A stretch of 64,000 bases of DNA from Polynucleobacter arcticus (lineage in GTDB: Bacteria; Pseudomonadota; Gammaproteobacteria; Burkholderiales; Burkholderiaceae). The stretch covers positions 1,719,702 to 1,783,701 of the forward strand of contig NZ_CP028940.1 in NCBI RefSeq assembly GCF_013307205.1. Direction: 5' to 3'. The translations under genes were made by a program, and so were the position numbers. Shown here piece after piece: positions 37,259-46,652 of the stretch. Below the pieces are notes generated by a model. That model saw only the letters and a program-made list of their open reading frames with translations, was not told where the DNA came from and did no database searches. Position 1 is the first letter of the stretch. Each line of letters opens with the position of its first letter.

Positions 37259-38761
37259 ATGGAATTATTTACTAATTTAGCCCTCGGTTTTGATACCGCA
37301 TTTACCCTACAAAACCTTGTTTACTGCCTGATTGGCTGCGTTTTGGGTACCTTAATCGGTGTCTTGCCTGGTCTAGGCCCGATCGCAACTATTGCGATGT
37401 TGTTGCCAGCTACCTATGCCTTGCCTCCGATTGCCGCCCTGATCATGCTGGCAGGCATCTACTACGGCTCCCAGTACGGTGGATCTACTACTGCAATTTT
37501 GCTCAATATCCCCGGGGAAACGTCCTCGGTGGTAACGGCGATTGATGGCTACCAAATGGCCAGAAATGGTCGAGCAGGTGTTGCTCTTTTTACCGCCGGC
37601 ATGGGTTCATTTTTCGCTGGTTGCGTAGCAACTTTGGTTTTGGCTGCATTTGCGACACCACTGTCTCAGCTGGCATTTAAATTTGGTCCTGCTGAATACT
37701 TCTCCCTAATGGTATTGGGGTTAATTGGTGCGGTCGTTCTAGCTTCGGGTTCGTTGATCAAAGCGATTGGCATGATTATCTTGGGCCTGTTGATGGGCCT
37801 GATTGGCACTGACGTGAACTCTGGCGTATCACGCTATGCATTTGATATTCCTGAATTAAGTGATGGTATTGGCTTCGTTGCAGTGGCCATGGGTGTTTTC
37901 GGTTTTGCTGAAATTATGGGCAATCTAGAAAAAACGGGGGATGACGAGGGCTTCTTGAACAAGATGACCACGATGATCCCTACCAAACAAGATGTAAAGC
38001 GCATGATTCCTTCTATCTTGCGCGGCACCACCATTGGTTCTATCCTCGGCATCCTGCCAGGCGGCGGAGCAGCCTTGGCGGCCTTCGGCGCCTACTCGGT
38101 TGAGAAAAAATCCTCGAAGTACAGCCATGAGTTTGGTAAAGGTGCCATTGAGGGTGTAGCAGGTCCTGAAGCAGCTAATAATGCTGCAGCTCAAACTTCC
38201 TTTATTCCACTACTGACATTAGGTATTCCGCCCAATGCCGTGATGGCGTTGATGGTTGGTGCGATGACGATTCATAACATCCAGCCTGGCCCGCAAGTCA
38301 TGACCAGCAATCCAGCCTTGTTTTGGGGTCTGATTGCCTCCATGTGGATTGGTAATGTGATGTTGATTCTCTTGAACTTACCGCTGATTGGTATTTGGGT
38401 AAAGCTCCTGAAAATTCCATATCGCTTCCTCTACCCAGCAATCTTGGTCTTCTGCTGTATTGGCGTGTACACCGTAAACAACACCGTATTTGATGTTTAT
38501 GTGACTGCTGGCTTCGGCTTGATTGGTTACCTCTTCTTCAAATTGGGTTGTGAACCCCCACCACTGCTTCTGGGCTTCGTGCTCGGACCCATGATGGAAG
38601 AGAATTTCCGTCGTGCCCTACTGCTGTCACGTGGAGATTTCACTACCTTCTTAACCCGCCCACTCTCTTTGGGTTTGCTCATCGCAGCGGCCCTCTTGGT
38701 TGTGATCGTAGCTCTGCCAGCGGTTAAGAAAACGCGTGAAGAGGCCTTCGTAGAAGAGTAA
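37259..38761 (+). CDS. tctA: tripartite tricarboxylate transporter large membrane subunit TctA
   Basis: 500 aa with about twelve TM helices. The duplicated family motif is clear: [37 protein letters not shown], and in the second half [20 protein letters not shown] followed by [20 protein letters not shown]. It is the channel-forming subunit of the TTT system. A terminator follows at 38785. Without tctC here, it likely shares a binding protein encoded elsewhere, which is common in Burkholderiales. Confidence 0.95.
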   Translation: MELFTNLALGFDTAFTLQNLVYCLIGCVLGTLIGVLPGLGPIATIAMLLPATYALPPIAALIMLAGIYYGSQYGGSTTAILLNIPGETSSVVTAIDGYQMARNGRAGVALFTAGMGSFFAGCVATLVLAAFATPLSQLAFKFGPAEYFSLMVLGLIGAVVLASGSLIKAIGMIILGLLMGLIGTDVNSGVSRYAFDIPELSDGIGFVAVAMGVFGFAEIMGNLEKTGDDEGFLNKMTTMIPTKQDVKRMIPSILRGTTIGSILGILPGGGAALAAFGAYSVEKKSSKYSHEFGKGAIEGVAGPEAANNAAAQTSFIPLLTLGIPPNAVMALMVGAMTIHNIQPGPQVMTSNPALFWGLIASMWIGNVMLILLNLPLIGIWVKLLKIPYRFLYPAILVFCCIGVYTVNNTVFDVYVTAGFGLIGYLFFKLGCEPPPLLLGFVLGPMMEENFRRALLLSRGDFTTFLTRPLSLGLLIAAALLVVIVALPAVKKTREEAFVEE

Positions 38762-38784
38762 CGCTCGACCGCTTCCCAGAAACG

Positions 38785-38812
38785 AGCCCGCACTAGTTTG
38801 CGGGCTTTTTTC
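38785..38812 (+). terminator. Rho-independent terminator after tctA
   Basis: AGCCCGC, an 8-base loop, GCGGGCTTTTTTC: a 7-bp GC-rich stem and T-run, 24 bases past the tctA stop and just before glnS. Confidence 0.88.
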
Positions 38813-38845
38813 TTTATGAGTGGGGGTTTTCTCTACAATAAGGCC

Positions 38846-40618
38846 ATGTCCCAAGATAGCAAGCCATCCAAGGCACCTACCAGCGCGGTTACCGAACCCT
38901 CTAATTTTTTACGTCAGATCATTGATCATGACTTGGCAAGCGGTGCGTATCAGAATCGTAGCAATCGAGATGGTCAAGCCATACCTTCGATCATCACGCG
39001 CTTTCCGCCCGAACCCAATGGCTACTTGCATATTGGCCACGCCAAAAGTATCTGCCTCAACTTTGGCTTAGCTGCCGACTACAACAATCAAACGGGTGGC
39101 GCACGCTGCAATATGCGCTTGGACGACACCAATCCTGTGAAAGAAGATGTTGAGTACGCAGATAGTATTTTGGATGCGGTTCAATGGCTAGGCTTTGATT
39201 GGGGTACGCACCTGTATCACGCAAGTGATTACTTCGACCACCTCTATGAGTTTGCTGAAATTCTGATTCAAAATGGCAAAGCCTATGTTGATAGTCAGAG
39301 TGCAGAGGACATCCATGCCAATCGCGGTAACTTTGGTCAAGCTGGTAAAAATAGTCCTTATCGCGATCGCACTCCCGATGAAAATCTTGCCTTGTTTCGT
39401 GAGATGCGCGACGGTAAATATCCAGATGGTGCGCATGTTCTACGCTTGAAGATTGATATGGCGCATCCGAACATCGTGATGCGCGACCCTGTGGTGTATC
39501 GCATACGTCACATTGATCATCACCGCACTGGCAGCAAGTGGTGTATCTATCCTTTGTATGACTTCACGCACTGCATTTCAGATGCGCTGGAGAATGTCTC
39601 ACACTCTATTTGCACTTTGGAGTTTGAGAATAATCGTCCGCTCTATGATTGGATAGTTAGTTCCTTAGCGGAGCTCGGGATCTTTAAAAATCCCGTTCCG
39701 CACCAATATGAATTTGCTCGCCTCAACCTCACTTACACCATCACTAGCAAGCGTAAGCTACTGCAATTGGTGGAAGAGAACCATGTCGAGGGATGGGATG
39801 ACCCACGTATGCCAACCATTGTGGGCATACGTCGCAGAGGTTATACGCCTGAGAGTATTCGCTTGTTCTGTGAACGCATTGGTGTTTCTAAAGCGGATAG
39901 TTGGATTGATATGAGCACCCTAGATCAAGCTCTGCGTGATGATCTAGAAGCAAAAGCTCCACGTGCCACAGCAGTCCTGAAGCCACTCAAGTTGGTGATT
40001 GAAAACTGGGATGCCTCAGCAAGTGAGCCATGTTCAGCACCACGTCATCCACAGCACCCCGAGTGGGGTAATCGGGAATTTCATTTCACTAGAGAATTGT
40101 GGATTGAAGAAGATGACTTCATGAAAGAGCCTATAAAGGGCTTCTTTAGACTCTATCCACCAATCGGTGATCAGCCTGGTGGACGCGTTCGCCTACGCCA
40201 TGGCTTTGTGATTGAATGTACTGGTTTTGAAGTCGACGCCGAGGGTAATGTGGTTCAAGTCAATGCCACTCACTTTGCTGATAGCAAGAGCGGCACAGCA
40301 GGCTCCAATAATTATAAAGTGAAGGGCAACATTCACTGGATAAGCGCAGCAGAGGCAGTGCCTGCACAAGTGCGCCTGTATGACCATCTATTTAGCGATC
40401 CCCATCCAGATAGCGGTGATAAGAATTTCCTCGATGCCATCAACCCCAATTCTAAGCAAACCATCACCGCTTATTTAGAGCCTTGTATGAAAGACGTTAA
40501 AGCAGAAGACCGCTTTCAGTTTGAACGTCATGGTTACTTTGTTGCCGACCAAAACGATTCCAAGCCAGGGCAGCCCGTGTTTAACCGCACGGTCGGCCTC
40601 AAGGATTCTTGGAAATAG
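38846..40618 (+). CDS. glnS: glutaminyl-tRNA synthetase
   Basis: 590 aa from the ATG at 38846; the upstream frame overlaps the tctA terminator and is not plausible. Class I motifs: FPPEPNGYLHIGHAKSICLN (HIGH) and TITSKRKLLQLV (KMSKS equivalent). The C-terminal beta-barrel anticodon-binding region is present (NREFHFTRELWIEEDDF). It charges tRNA-Gln directly. The 3' end overlaps the convergent epimerase gene by 20 bases. Confidence 0.97.
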   Translation: MSQDSKPSKAPTSAVTEPSNFLRQIIDHDLASGAYQNRSNRDGQAIPSIITRFPPEPNGYLHIGHAKSICLNFGLAADYNNQTGGARCNMRLDDTNPVKEDVEYADSILDAVQWLGFDWGTHLYHASDYFDHLYEFAEILIQNGKAYVDSQSAEDIHANRGNFGQAGKNSPYRDRTPDENLALFREMRDGKYPDGAHVLRLKIDMAHPNIVMRDPVVYRIRHIDHHRTGSKWCIYPLYDFTHCISDALENVSHSICTLEFENNRPLYDWIVSSLAELGIFKNPVPHQYEFARLNLTYTITSKRKLLQLVEENHVEGWDDPRMPTIVGIRRRGYTPESIRLFCERIGVSKADSWIDMSTLDQALRDDLEAKAPRATAVLKPLKLVIENWDASASEPCSAPRHPQHPEWGNREFHFTRELWIEEDDFMKEPIKGFFRLYPPIGDQPGGRVRLRHGFVIECTGFEVDAEGNVVQVNATHFADSKSGTAGSNNYKVKGNIHWISAAEAVPAQVRLYDHLFSDPHPDSGDKNFLDAINPNSKQTITAYLEPCMKDVKAEDRFQFERHGYFVADQNDSKPGQPVFNRTVGLKDSWK

Positions 40619-41486
40619 TTTTCAGAAACGCTGCCACGCTGGGATAGCGAAGCGGCGTTTTTAGCTCTGATAGCCGCTGATTCGTTACGCGCCGTGACTC
40701 CCGCATAAATGACCAGAGCATAGGGGATACGATTTTCTGTAAGTCTTCACCCGGCAATCTAGGCGGTCGATCCATTCCAAAGGCATCGGCTACCTGATCA
40801 AAGTAATCACCCATCTTGGTTTCACCACCGTCACAGGCATTAATCACGCGCTGCGGCTTACCGTGATACACGGCGGCACACACAAGTCTTGCCAAATCAT
40901 CGCTTTGAATGTGATTTGAGTAGGCATCTTCAACTGCAATTAAAGCCGGTGTCCGCGCCTGAATCCGCTCAACAGGCAGCCTGTCTGCCGCATAGATACC
41001 AGGCACACGCAGGATGGTGAGCACTACGCCATGGGCTGGTGCCCATAAGCGAAGGCTATCCTCAGCATCTACACGCCGCTTAGCACGTTCGCTTTGTGGG
41101 TTGACAGGGGTAATTTCGCTCACTCTAGCGCCTTTATGATCCCCATAGACGCCCGTAGTACTCACATAAATCAGGCGCCTGACGGTATCGGATCCTTGGG
41201 CTAAAATTCGGAGGAGGTTGCGAGTTCGGCAATCACGATGACCAGTATTTTGGGGTGGTGCTAAGTGAATCACGGTTTCGGCCAATCCACTTAAGCGCCA
41301 CAAGCTATCGGGCTTATCCAGATCCCCCAGAATCGGAATCGCGCCAACTGCCCTCAGCTCCTGAAAGCGTGTTTTCTGGGAGGTTAAGGCGTATACACGG
41401 CAACCTTTCGCCAACTGTTTGGCCACGCGCAGACCAATGTCGCCGCAGCCAATGATCAGGATTCGAGGTTTACCAAAAGATTGCAT
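40599..41486 (-). CDS. NAD(P)-binding SDR/epimerase-like protein
   Basis: 295 aa. The Rossmann loop is ILIIGCGDIGLRVAKQL (GxGxxG) and the catalytic region YVSTTGVYGDHKGARVSE has Tyr but an atypical spacing to Lys, as in YeeZ-like atypical SDRs. LTILRVPGIYAADRLPVERI and VINACDGGETKMGDYFDQVA follow. It probably acts on a nucleotide sugar or is a redox-sensing relative; the substrate is unknown. It is divergent from, and overlaps the leader of, the ferredoxin-reductase fusion gene. Confidence 0.82.
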   Translation of the reverse strand: MQSFGKPRILIIGCGDIGLRVAKQLAKGCRVYALTSQKTRFQELRAVGAIPILGDLDKPDSLWRLSGLAETVIHLAPPQNTGHRDCRTRNLLRILAQGSDTVRRLIYVSTTGVYGDHKGARVSEITPVNPQSERAKRRVDAEDSLRLWAPAHGVVLTILRVPGIYAADRLPVERIQARTPALIAVEDAYSNHIQSDDLARLVCAAVYHGKPQRVINACDGGETKMGDYFDQVADAFGMDRPPRLPGEDLQKIVSPMLWSFMRESRRVTNQRLSELKTPLRYPSVAAFLKTISKNP

Positions 41487-41522
41487 AGGTCACATCGTAA
41501 CGATTTATTGAAAGGAATGAGA

Positions 41523-42563
41523 GTGTCTTACCAAGTCACGCTCAAAGCGAGCGGTAAACAATTTACAGTCCAGAAGGATGAGACCCTTTTAGAGGCAGCC
41601 CTACAGCAAGGCATTACGCTTCCCTATGGCTGTAAAAACGGTGCCTGCGGATCCTGCAAGGGAAAGATTCTCGAGGGCGAGGTAGAGCATGGGCAACATA
41701 GCGCTGCGGCTTTAAGCCCAACCGATGAGGCTAGCGGCGGCACTCTATTTTGCTGTGCTCACCCCAAATCTGACCTCCTCATTGAAGCGCGTGAAGTCCA
41801 AGGTGCCGGCGATATTGCAATCCGCAAAGTACCCTGCCGTGTGAATTCGATTACAAGGCCAAGTGAGGATGTGGCAATTCTCAAATTGCAGTTACCCGCA
41901 AGCGAGCGATTCCAATTCTTAGCCGGTCAATATGTAGAATTTTTACTCAAGGATGGGCAACGGCGTGCCTACTCGATTGCAAACGCGCCTGATCAAGATG
42001 GTCCTCTCGAGCTGCATCTGCGCCATTTACCCGGTGGCTTATTTACCGATTTTGTCTTTGGGGCGACCGAACCTGCGCTCAAAGAGAAGGATATTTTGCG
42101 CTTTGAGGGTCCGCTAGGTAGCTTCTTTTTGAGAGAGGATTCCAAGAAACCAATCATTTTTGTTGCTGCGGGTACTGGCTTTGCACCGATCAAGTCCATC
42201 ATAGAGCAGATGCAGCTCAAGAAGATTCAGCGTCCTATTCAGCTGTATTGGGGGGGACGTCGCCCTAGCGATCTCTACCTTAATACGCTCTGTCAGTCCT
42301 GGGCAAACGAGATTCCCCACTTTCAATACATCCCCGTGATCTCAGATGCACTCCCTGCTGACCAGTGGACTGGCCGTACAGGCTTTGTGCACCAAGCAGT
42401 GATGGATGACCATCCCAACATGGCAAACTCCCAGATCTATGCCTGTGGCGCACCAGTGATGGTCAATGCGGCTCGCCAGGACTTTTCATCCGCATGTCAT
42501 CTGCCTGAGGAAGAGTTTTATGCGGACTCCTTCACCAGTGCCGCTGACCTTGCAACAAACTAA
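41523..42563 (+). CDS. 2Fe-2S ferredoxin-NAD(P)H reductase fusion (CDP-6-deoxy-glucoseen reductase-like)
   Basis: 346 aa from GTG at 41523, chosen because AAAGGA lies six bases upstream; an ATG two codons earlier abuts that site. The N-terminal plant-type ferredoxin domain has CKNGACGSCKG and FCCAHP (four Cys ligands). A ferredoxin-reductase module follows: RAYSIANAP (FAD), IFVAAGTGFAPIKSIIEQM (NAD) and YACGAPVMVNAARQDF. Such proteins pass electrons from NAD(P)H to oxygenases or dehydratases. The AscD-like name is by similarity only; it could serve the Rieske oxygenase at 19.4 kb. It precedes argD by 43 bases. Confidence 0.88.
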   Translation: MSYQVTLKASGKQFTVQKDETLLEAALQQGITLPYGCKNGACGSCKGKILEGEVEHGQHSAAALSPTDEASGGTLFCCAHPKSDLLIEAREVQGAGDIAIRKVPCRVNSITRPSEDVAILKLQLPASERFQFLAGQYVEFLLKDGQRRAYSIANAPDQDGPLELHLRHLPGGLFTDFVFGATEPALKEKDILRFEGPLGSFFLREDSKKPIIFVAAGTGFAPIKSIIEQMQLKKIQRPIQLYWGGRRPSDLYLNTLCQSWANEIPHFQYIPVISDALPADQWTGRTGFVHQAVMDDHPNMANSQIYACGAPVMVNAARQDFSSACHLPEEEFYADSFTSAADLATN

Positions 42564-42606
42564 GCGCGATAATAGAAACCTCATTTGATCCATCTCATAA
42601 AACGAT

Positions 42607-43800
42607 ATGAATAAGCCAGCCCAGTCCATCGACGCCCACTCAGTAATGTTTATTACTCCGCGACCAGAAGCAATCATGGTTGAGGGTAAAGGGTCGTGGC
42701 TCACCGATAACCATGGCAAGCGCTATTTGGATTTCTTGCAAGGTTGGGCAGTCAACTGTCTTGGCCACAGCAATCCCGGCATGATTGAGGCGCTCAACAT
42801 ACAAGCTCAGAAGTTGATTAATCCCAGCCCCGCCTTTTACAACGAACCCATGTTGCGTTTGTCGGACTTGCTCACAGACAATAGTTGCTTTAATAAAGTC
42901 TTCTTTGCCAATAGCGGAGCAGAGGCTAATGAGGGCGCTATTAAGTTAGCGCGCAAATGGGGGCAACTCAATAAAGCAGGCGCCTTTGAAATCATCACTT
43001 TTGACCACAGCTTTCATGGTCGCACCTTAGCAACTATGAGTGCCTCAGGCAAGCCAGGTTGGGACACGATGTTTGCCCCGCAAGTAGCTGGCTTTCCTAA
43101 AGCAGATTTAAATGATTTAGAGTCAGTCAAAAAACTGGTGACCGATAAAACGGTTGCAGTAATGCTCGAGCCAGTACAAGGTGAAGGCGGCGTGATTCCA
43201 ACGACCAAAGAATTTATGCAGGACCTGCGCCAATTCACGAAAGAAAATAATATCCTGTTGATCGTGGATGAAGTGCAAGCTGGCTGTGGCAGAACTGGTA
43301 AGTTGTTTGCATATCAGCACTATGGTATTGAGCCAGACATCATGACTTTAGGTAAAGGTATTGGTGGTGGCGTTCCACTAGCTGCACTGATGGCAACTGA
43401 TGCGGTTGCGTGCTTTGTACCAGGTGATCAGGGCGGCACCTATAACGGTAACCCCCTCATGACCGCAGTGGGCATTAGCGTGATCGAGCAACTTTTAGCC
43501 CCAGGGTTTTTAGAATCGGTGCGCGCAAAAGGAGAATTGCTCAGCAAAGAATTGCTCTCCATCTCTGCCGAATTTAATTTGGAGGGCGAACGTGGTGAAG
43601 GCCTACTACGCGCCCTCATGCTCAGTGGCGATATTGGTGGCAAATTAGTTCAACTTGCTCGCGACCGAAGCCCGGAAGGCTTGCTGATTAATTCACCAAG
43701 GCCGAATCTATTGCGTTTTATGCCAGCCCTCAATGTGACCGATGATGAAATCCGTCAGATGTGTAATATCTTGAGAGAGTTGCTAAAGCAAGTAGTCTAA
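42607..43800 (+). CDS. argD: acetylornithine aminotransferase (class III, PLP)
   Basis: 397 aa class-III aminotransferase. Motifs: [20 protein letters not shown] (phosphate site), [37 protein letters not shown] (PLP-Asp region) and [14 protein letters not shown] (Schiff-base Lys). The GCGRTG and HSFHGRT forms are typical of ArgD. It converts N-acetylglutamate semialdehyde to N-acetylornithine. argF and argG are at the right end of the window, not adjacent; a related succinylornithine or GABA activity cannot be fully excluded. Confidence 0.9.
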   Translation: MNKPAQSIDAHSVMFITPRPEAIMVEGKGSWLTDNHGKRYLDFLQGWAVNCLGHSNPGMIEALNIQAQKLINPSPAFYNEPMLRLSDLLTDNSCFNKVFFANSGAEANEGAIKLARKWGQLNKAGAFEIITFDHSFHGRTLATMSASGKPGWDTMFAPQVAGFPKADLNDLESVKKLVTDKTVAVMLEPVQGEGGVIPTTKEFMQDLRQFTKENNILLIVDEVQAGCGRTGKLFAYQHYGIEPDIMTLGKGIGGGVPLAALMATDAVACFVPGDQGGTYNGNPLMTAVGISVIEQLLAPGFLESVRAKGELLSKELLSISAEFNLEGERGEGLLRALMLSGDIGGKLVQLARDRSPEGLLINSPRPNLLRFMPALNVTDDEIRQMCNILRELLKQVV

Positions 43801-43820
43801 AAGCACCAAGCGGCAATGCA

Positions 43821-43851
43821 ATAAAGGGGCCTTGAGCCCCTTTATCTTTTT
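43821..43851. terminator. bidirectional terminator between argD and ispH
   Basis: ATAAAGGGGC, CTTGA, GCCCCTTTAT then CTTTTTG: a 10-bp stem between convergent genes, with A- and T-rich flanks on both sides. Confidence 0.85.
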
Positions 43852-43877
43852 GTTACGGCATCCAAACTACTGACTTG

Positions 43878-44831
43878 CTAAGCAACTAAATTTTTTGGCA
43901 AGGAAAAGGTGACATCTTCAACTACGCCGTCCAAAGCCCGAATACTACGTGGGCCAAATTCTTGAATCTTACTCACAATCGATTGCGCCAAACTTTCGGG
44001 AGCTGAGGCACCCGCAGTCAGGCCTACTCTTTTTTTACCCACAAACCATTCCGCCTGCAATTGCTCAGGCGCATCCACCATGTAAGCTGGTACACCTAAC
44101 TTTTCAGCTAATTCACGCAAGCGATTCGAGTTCGAGCTCGCCTTGCTTCCCACCACAATGACAACATCCACCTGGGGTGCCATGAATTTCACAGCATCTT
44201 GGCGATTTTGTGTGGCATAGCAAATGTCTTGTTTACGTGGCTGCACAATATTCGGGAATTTTTTTGTTAAGACATCAACAATTTCTTTGGTCTCATCTAC
44301 GGAGAGTGTGGTTTGCGTAACAAAAGCAATTTTTTCATTCGCGTCAAAAGTGAGATCTGCAACATCTGCCACAGTTTCAATCAGATGGATGCCTTTATTG
44401 ACTTGACCCATCGTGCCTTCAACTTCTGGATGACCAGCATGTCCGATCATCAAGACCGTGAAGCCATCTTTGCACATCTTCACCACTTCAAGATGAACCT
44501 TAGTTACCAGGGGGCACGTGGCGTCATATACCTGTAGCCCACGCTGCTCGGCATCTTTACGAACTTCTTGAGAAACGCCATGCGCACTGAACACCACAAT
44601 TCCACCCTTGGGAACCTCATGCAGCTCTTCAACAAATACTGCGCCCTTCTGACGCAATTCATCGACAACGTAAGCGTTGTGAACAATTTCATGGCGGACA
44701 TAAATTGGCGCGCCAAAACGTGTCAGCGCTTCATTCACAATATTGATTGCCCGATCAACCCCTGCACAAAAACCACGGGGTTGTGCCATCAATATTTCTG
44801 GGGAGTCTTGCGTACTTTCTTCCATAGTCAT
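43878..44831 (-). CDS. ispH: 4-hydroxy-3-methylbut-2-enyl diphosphate reductase
   Basis: 317 aa from the ATG at 44831. The three [4Fe-4S] cysteines are in [24 protein letters not shown] and [27 protein letters not shown] and TAGASAPE are also conserved. It catalyses the last MEP-pathway step, making IPP and DMAPP. It follows fkpB after a few bases, the usual fkpB-ispH pair of proteobacteria. Confidence 0.97.
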   Translation of the reverse strand: MTMEESTQDSPEILMAQPRGFCAGVDRAINIVNEALTRFGAPIYVRHEIVHNAYVVDELRQKGAVFVEELHEVPKGGIVVFSAHGVSQEVRKDAEQRGLQVYDATCPLVTKVHLEVVKMCKDGFTVLMIGHAGHPEVEGTMGQVNKGIHLIETVADVADLTFDANEKIAFVTQTTLSVDETKEIVDVLTKKFPNIVQPRKQDICYATQNRQDAVKFMAPQVDVVIVVGSKASSNSNRLRELAEKLGVPAYMVDAPEQLQAEWFVGKKRVGLTAGASAPESLAQSIVSKIQEFGPRSIRALDGVVEDVTFSLPKNLVA

Positions 44832-44834
44832 CAC

Positions 44835-45281
44835 TTAAAGAATCGCTATGATTTCAGCCTCGAAGGTTACAGACCTTCCGGCAAGGGGGTGATTGAAATC
44901 AAACCAAGCACCCTCTTCATTAATAGACTGCAATACACCAGCGTACTGCGCACCACCAGGCGCATTAAATTCAATCACATCGCCTGGATTAAATTCGACG
45001 TCATCGTCTCGACCTTCTTTGAGTGCGCCCAAAGAGACCCACTGAATTAACTCCTCTTTGCGCTCGCCAAAACTTTCTTCAGGCGGGAGTACAGCGCTTT
45101 TCTTTTCCCCAACACCTAACCCAATCAATACTTTTTCAAAACAAGGCGCAAATTGTCCAGAACCCATCATCACCGTCGCAGGACGATCGATAAACGTATT
45201 GATGTAGTCGTCCCCACTGGGCAGAGTGAGTCGATAGTTGAGAGTCAAGAAGGAGTTGGGCAAAACCGTAAGCTTAGTCAT
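44835..45281 (-). CDS. fkpB: FKBP-type peptidyl-prolyl isomerase, SlpA/FkpB type
   Basis: 148 aa from the ATG at 45281. FKBP core and inserted-flap (IF) features: VLPNSFLTLNYRLTLPSGD, MGSGQFAPCFEKVLIGLGVG, LPPEESFGER and FDFNHPLAGRSVTFEAEIIA. SlyD/SlpA-like proteins fold cytoplasmic clients. There is no His-rich tail, so it is SlpA-like rather than SlyD. It is coupled to ispH downstream and divergent from radC, with 30 bases between starts. Confidence 0.93.
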   Translation of the reverse strand: MTKLTVLPNSFLTLNYRLTLPSGDDYINTFIDRPATVMMGSGQFAPCFEKVLIGLGVGEKKSAVLPPEESFGERKEELIQWVSLGALKEGRDDDVEFNPGDVIEFNAPGGAQYAGVLQSINEEGAWFDFNHPLAGRSVTFEAEIIAIL

Positions 45282-45311
45282 AAGGTAATTGTATCTAGGC
45301 CCGACACGAGC

Positions 45312-46001
45312 GTGCACTCTCCCATTACCGAATGGCCCAAAATGGATCAGCCCCGCGAGAAACTACGTGCACTCGGAGCAGCAGCCCTGACAGATGCCGA
45401 ATTACTTGCCATCTTTCTCCGGGTTGGCGTTAAGGGAAAATCTGCCGTAACCCTAGCAAAAGACCTGCTTCACCATTTTGGCAATCTGCCACGTCTGCTG
45501 TCTTGCACTTCGGAGGAGTTAACCCAGATTCATGGAATGGGTATTTCTAAATGGTCACAAATTCAAGCCGCTTACGAGCTAGTTAAGCGCAGTCTTGAAG
45601 AAACACTCTCTCAAGACTCCGTTTTTTCTTCCCCCAGCTACGTCAAAGAGTTCTTGCAGGCTAAATTTGGGCGCCTTCCTCATGAAGTCTTCTTATGCCT
45701 TTACCTCGACTCCAGACTTCACTTGATGGAGTGCCAGGAGCTCTTTAGGGGCTCCCTAACCCATACTGCCGTCTACCCCAGAGAAATCCTCAAGGAAGCC
45801 CTCTCTAGGAATGCCAGCGCCCTAATCGTGGCTCACAACCATCCTAGCGGAAATCCGTTACCCAGTATTGCTGATCAAGAATTAACCCTGGCGCTCACCA
45901 AAGCCCTGCAATTAGTCGATATTCCGCTTTTAGATCACTGCATTGTCAGCAATAGTGGATTTTTCTCATTTTCTGATGCAGGCCTTATGAATAATGAGTA
46001 A
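45312..46001 (+). CDS. radC: RadC-family JAB1/MPN protein
   Basis: 229 aa from GTG at 45312, which gives the expected family start (HSPITEWPKMDQPREKLRAL) and length; the much longer frame runs into fkpB. Residues 1-75 hold a helix-hairpin-helix-like region (HGMGISKW). The JAMM metal motif is complete: Glu in HEVFLCLYLD, HNHPSGNPLPSIADQ. Its function is unsettled, and links to repair are disputed. Terminal sequence FFSFSDAGLM is typical. Confidence 0.93.
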   Translation: MHSPITEWPKMDQPREKLRALGAAALTDAELLAIFLRVGVKGKSAVTLAKDLLHHFGNLPRLLSCTSEELTQIHGMGISKWSQIQAAYELVKRSLEETLSQDSVFSSPSYVKEFLQAKFGRLPHEVFLCLYLDSRLHLMECQELFRGSLTHTAVYPREILKEALSRNASALIVAHNHPSGNPLPSIADQELTLALTKALQLVDIPLLDHCIVSNSGFFSFSDAGLMNNE

Positions 46002-46114
46002 AAATAGAAGTAATTACTAACTTAAAGAGCATTTTTGACCATTATTGATGCTTAGATCGCCCAATCCTAAAAACTAAAGCCAATTAGAGGTAGATCAAAG
46101 TGGGTGGAGACTGA

Positions 46115-46120
46115 TACAAT
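46115..46120 (+). promoter_or_regulatory. rpmB-rpmG promoter, extended -10
   Basis: CTGATACAATC is an extended -10 (TGnTACAAT) 31 bases before the rpmB start. The -35 is weak, as is usual when the TG extension is present. Confidence 0.5.
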
Positions 46121-46151
46121 CTTCTTTTTTCGCAATTAATGGAGTTATGTC

Positions 46152-46385
46152 ATGGCAAAAGTTTGCCAAGTCACTGGGAAGAAGCCGATGGTTGGCAACA
46201 ATGTATCCCATGCAAACAATAAAACGAAGCGTCGCTTTTTGCCGAATTTGCAAAATCGTCGTTTCTGGGTTGAATCTGAAAACCGTTGGATTAGCTTGCG
46301 CTTAACCAACGCTGGTTTGCGCGTTATCGACAAAAATGGCATCGATGCTGTTTTGACTGATCTTCGTGCACGCGGCGAAATTTAA
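46152..46385 (+). CDS. rpmB: 50S ribosomal protein L28
   Basis: 77 aa, basic, with the L28 signature [40 protein letters not shown]. It sits in the exit region of the large subunit. It is followed by rpmG after 11 bases, the conserved rpmBG operon. Confidence 0.97.
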   Translation: MAKVCQVTGKKPMVGNNVSHANNKTKRRFLPNLQNRRFWVESENRWISLRLTNAGLRVIDKNGIDAVLTDLRARGEI

Positions 46386-46396
46386 GGAGCACAAAA

Positions 46397-46564
46397 ATGG
46401 CTAAAGGCGGCAGAGAAAAAATCAAGTTAGAGTCATCAGCTGGTACTGGTCACTTCTATACAACTTCAAAAAACAAGCGTACAAAGCCTGAGAAAATGGA
46501 GATCATGAAGTTTGATCCAACCATTCGCAAGCACGTTGCTTATAAAGAAACAAAGCTGAAATAA
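46397..46564 (+). CDS. rpmG: 50S ribosomal protein L33
   Basis: 55 aa, with AAGGAG about eight bases before the ATG. The sequence [40 protein letters not shown], ending [11 protein letters not shown], is L33. It lacks the paired CxxC motifs, so it is the zinc-free form. Second gene of rpmBG; terminator at 46597. Confidence 0.96.
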   Translation: MAKGGREKIKLESSAGTGHFYTTSKNKRTKPEKMEIMKFDPTIRKHVAYKETKLK

Positions 46565-46596
46565 TCTATCGATTCAAGATTAATTTTTAGCAAATA

Positions 46597-46624
46597 AAAA
46601 ACCCGCTACATCAGCGGGTTTTTT
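46597..46624 (+). terminator. Rho-independent terminator after rpmG
   Basis: AAAAACCCGCT, ACATC, AGCGGGTTTTTT: an 11-bp stem with T-tract; it can also end the convergent desaturase transcript. Confidence 0.9.
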
Positions 46625-46652
46625 ATTGCCTTACTTTTGCTACAGCCGCGAC

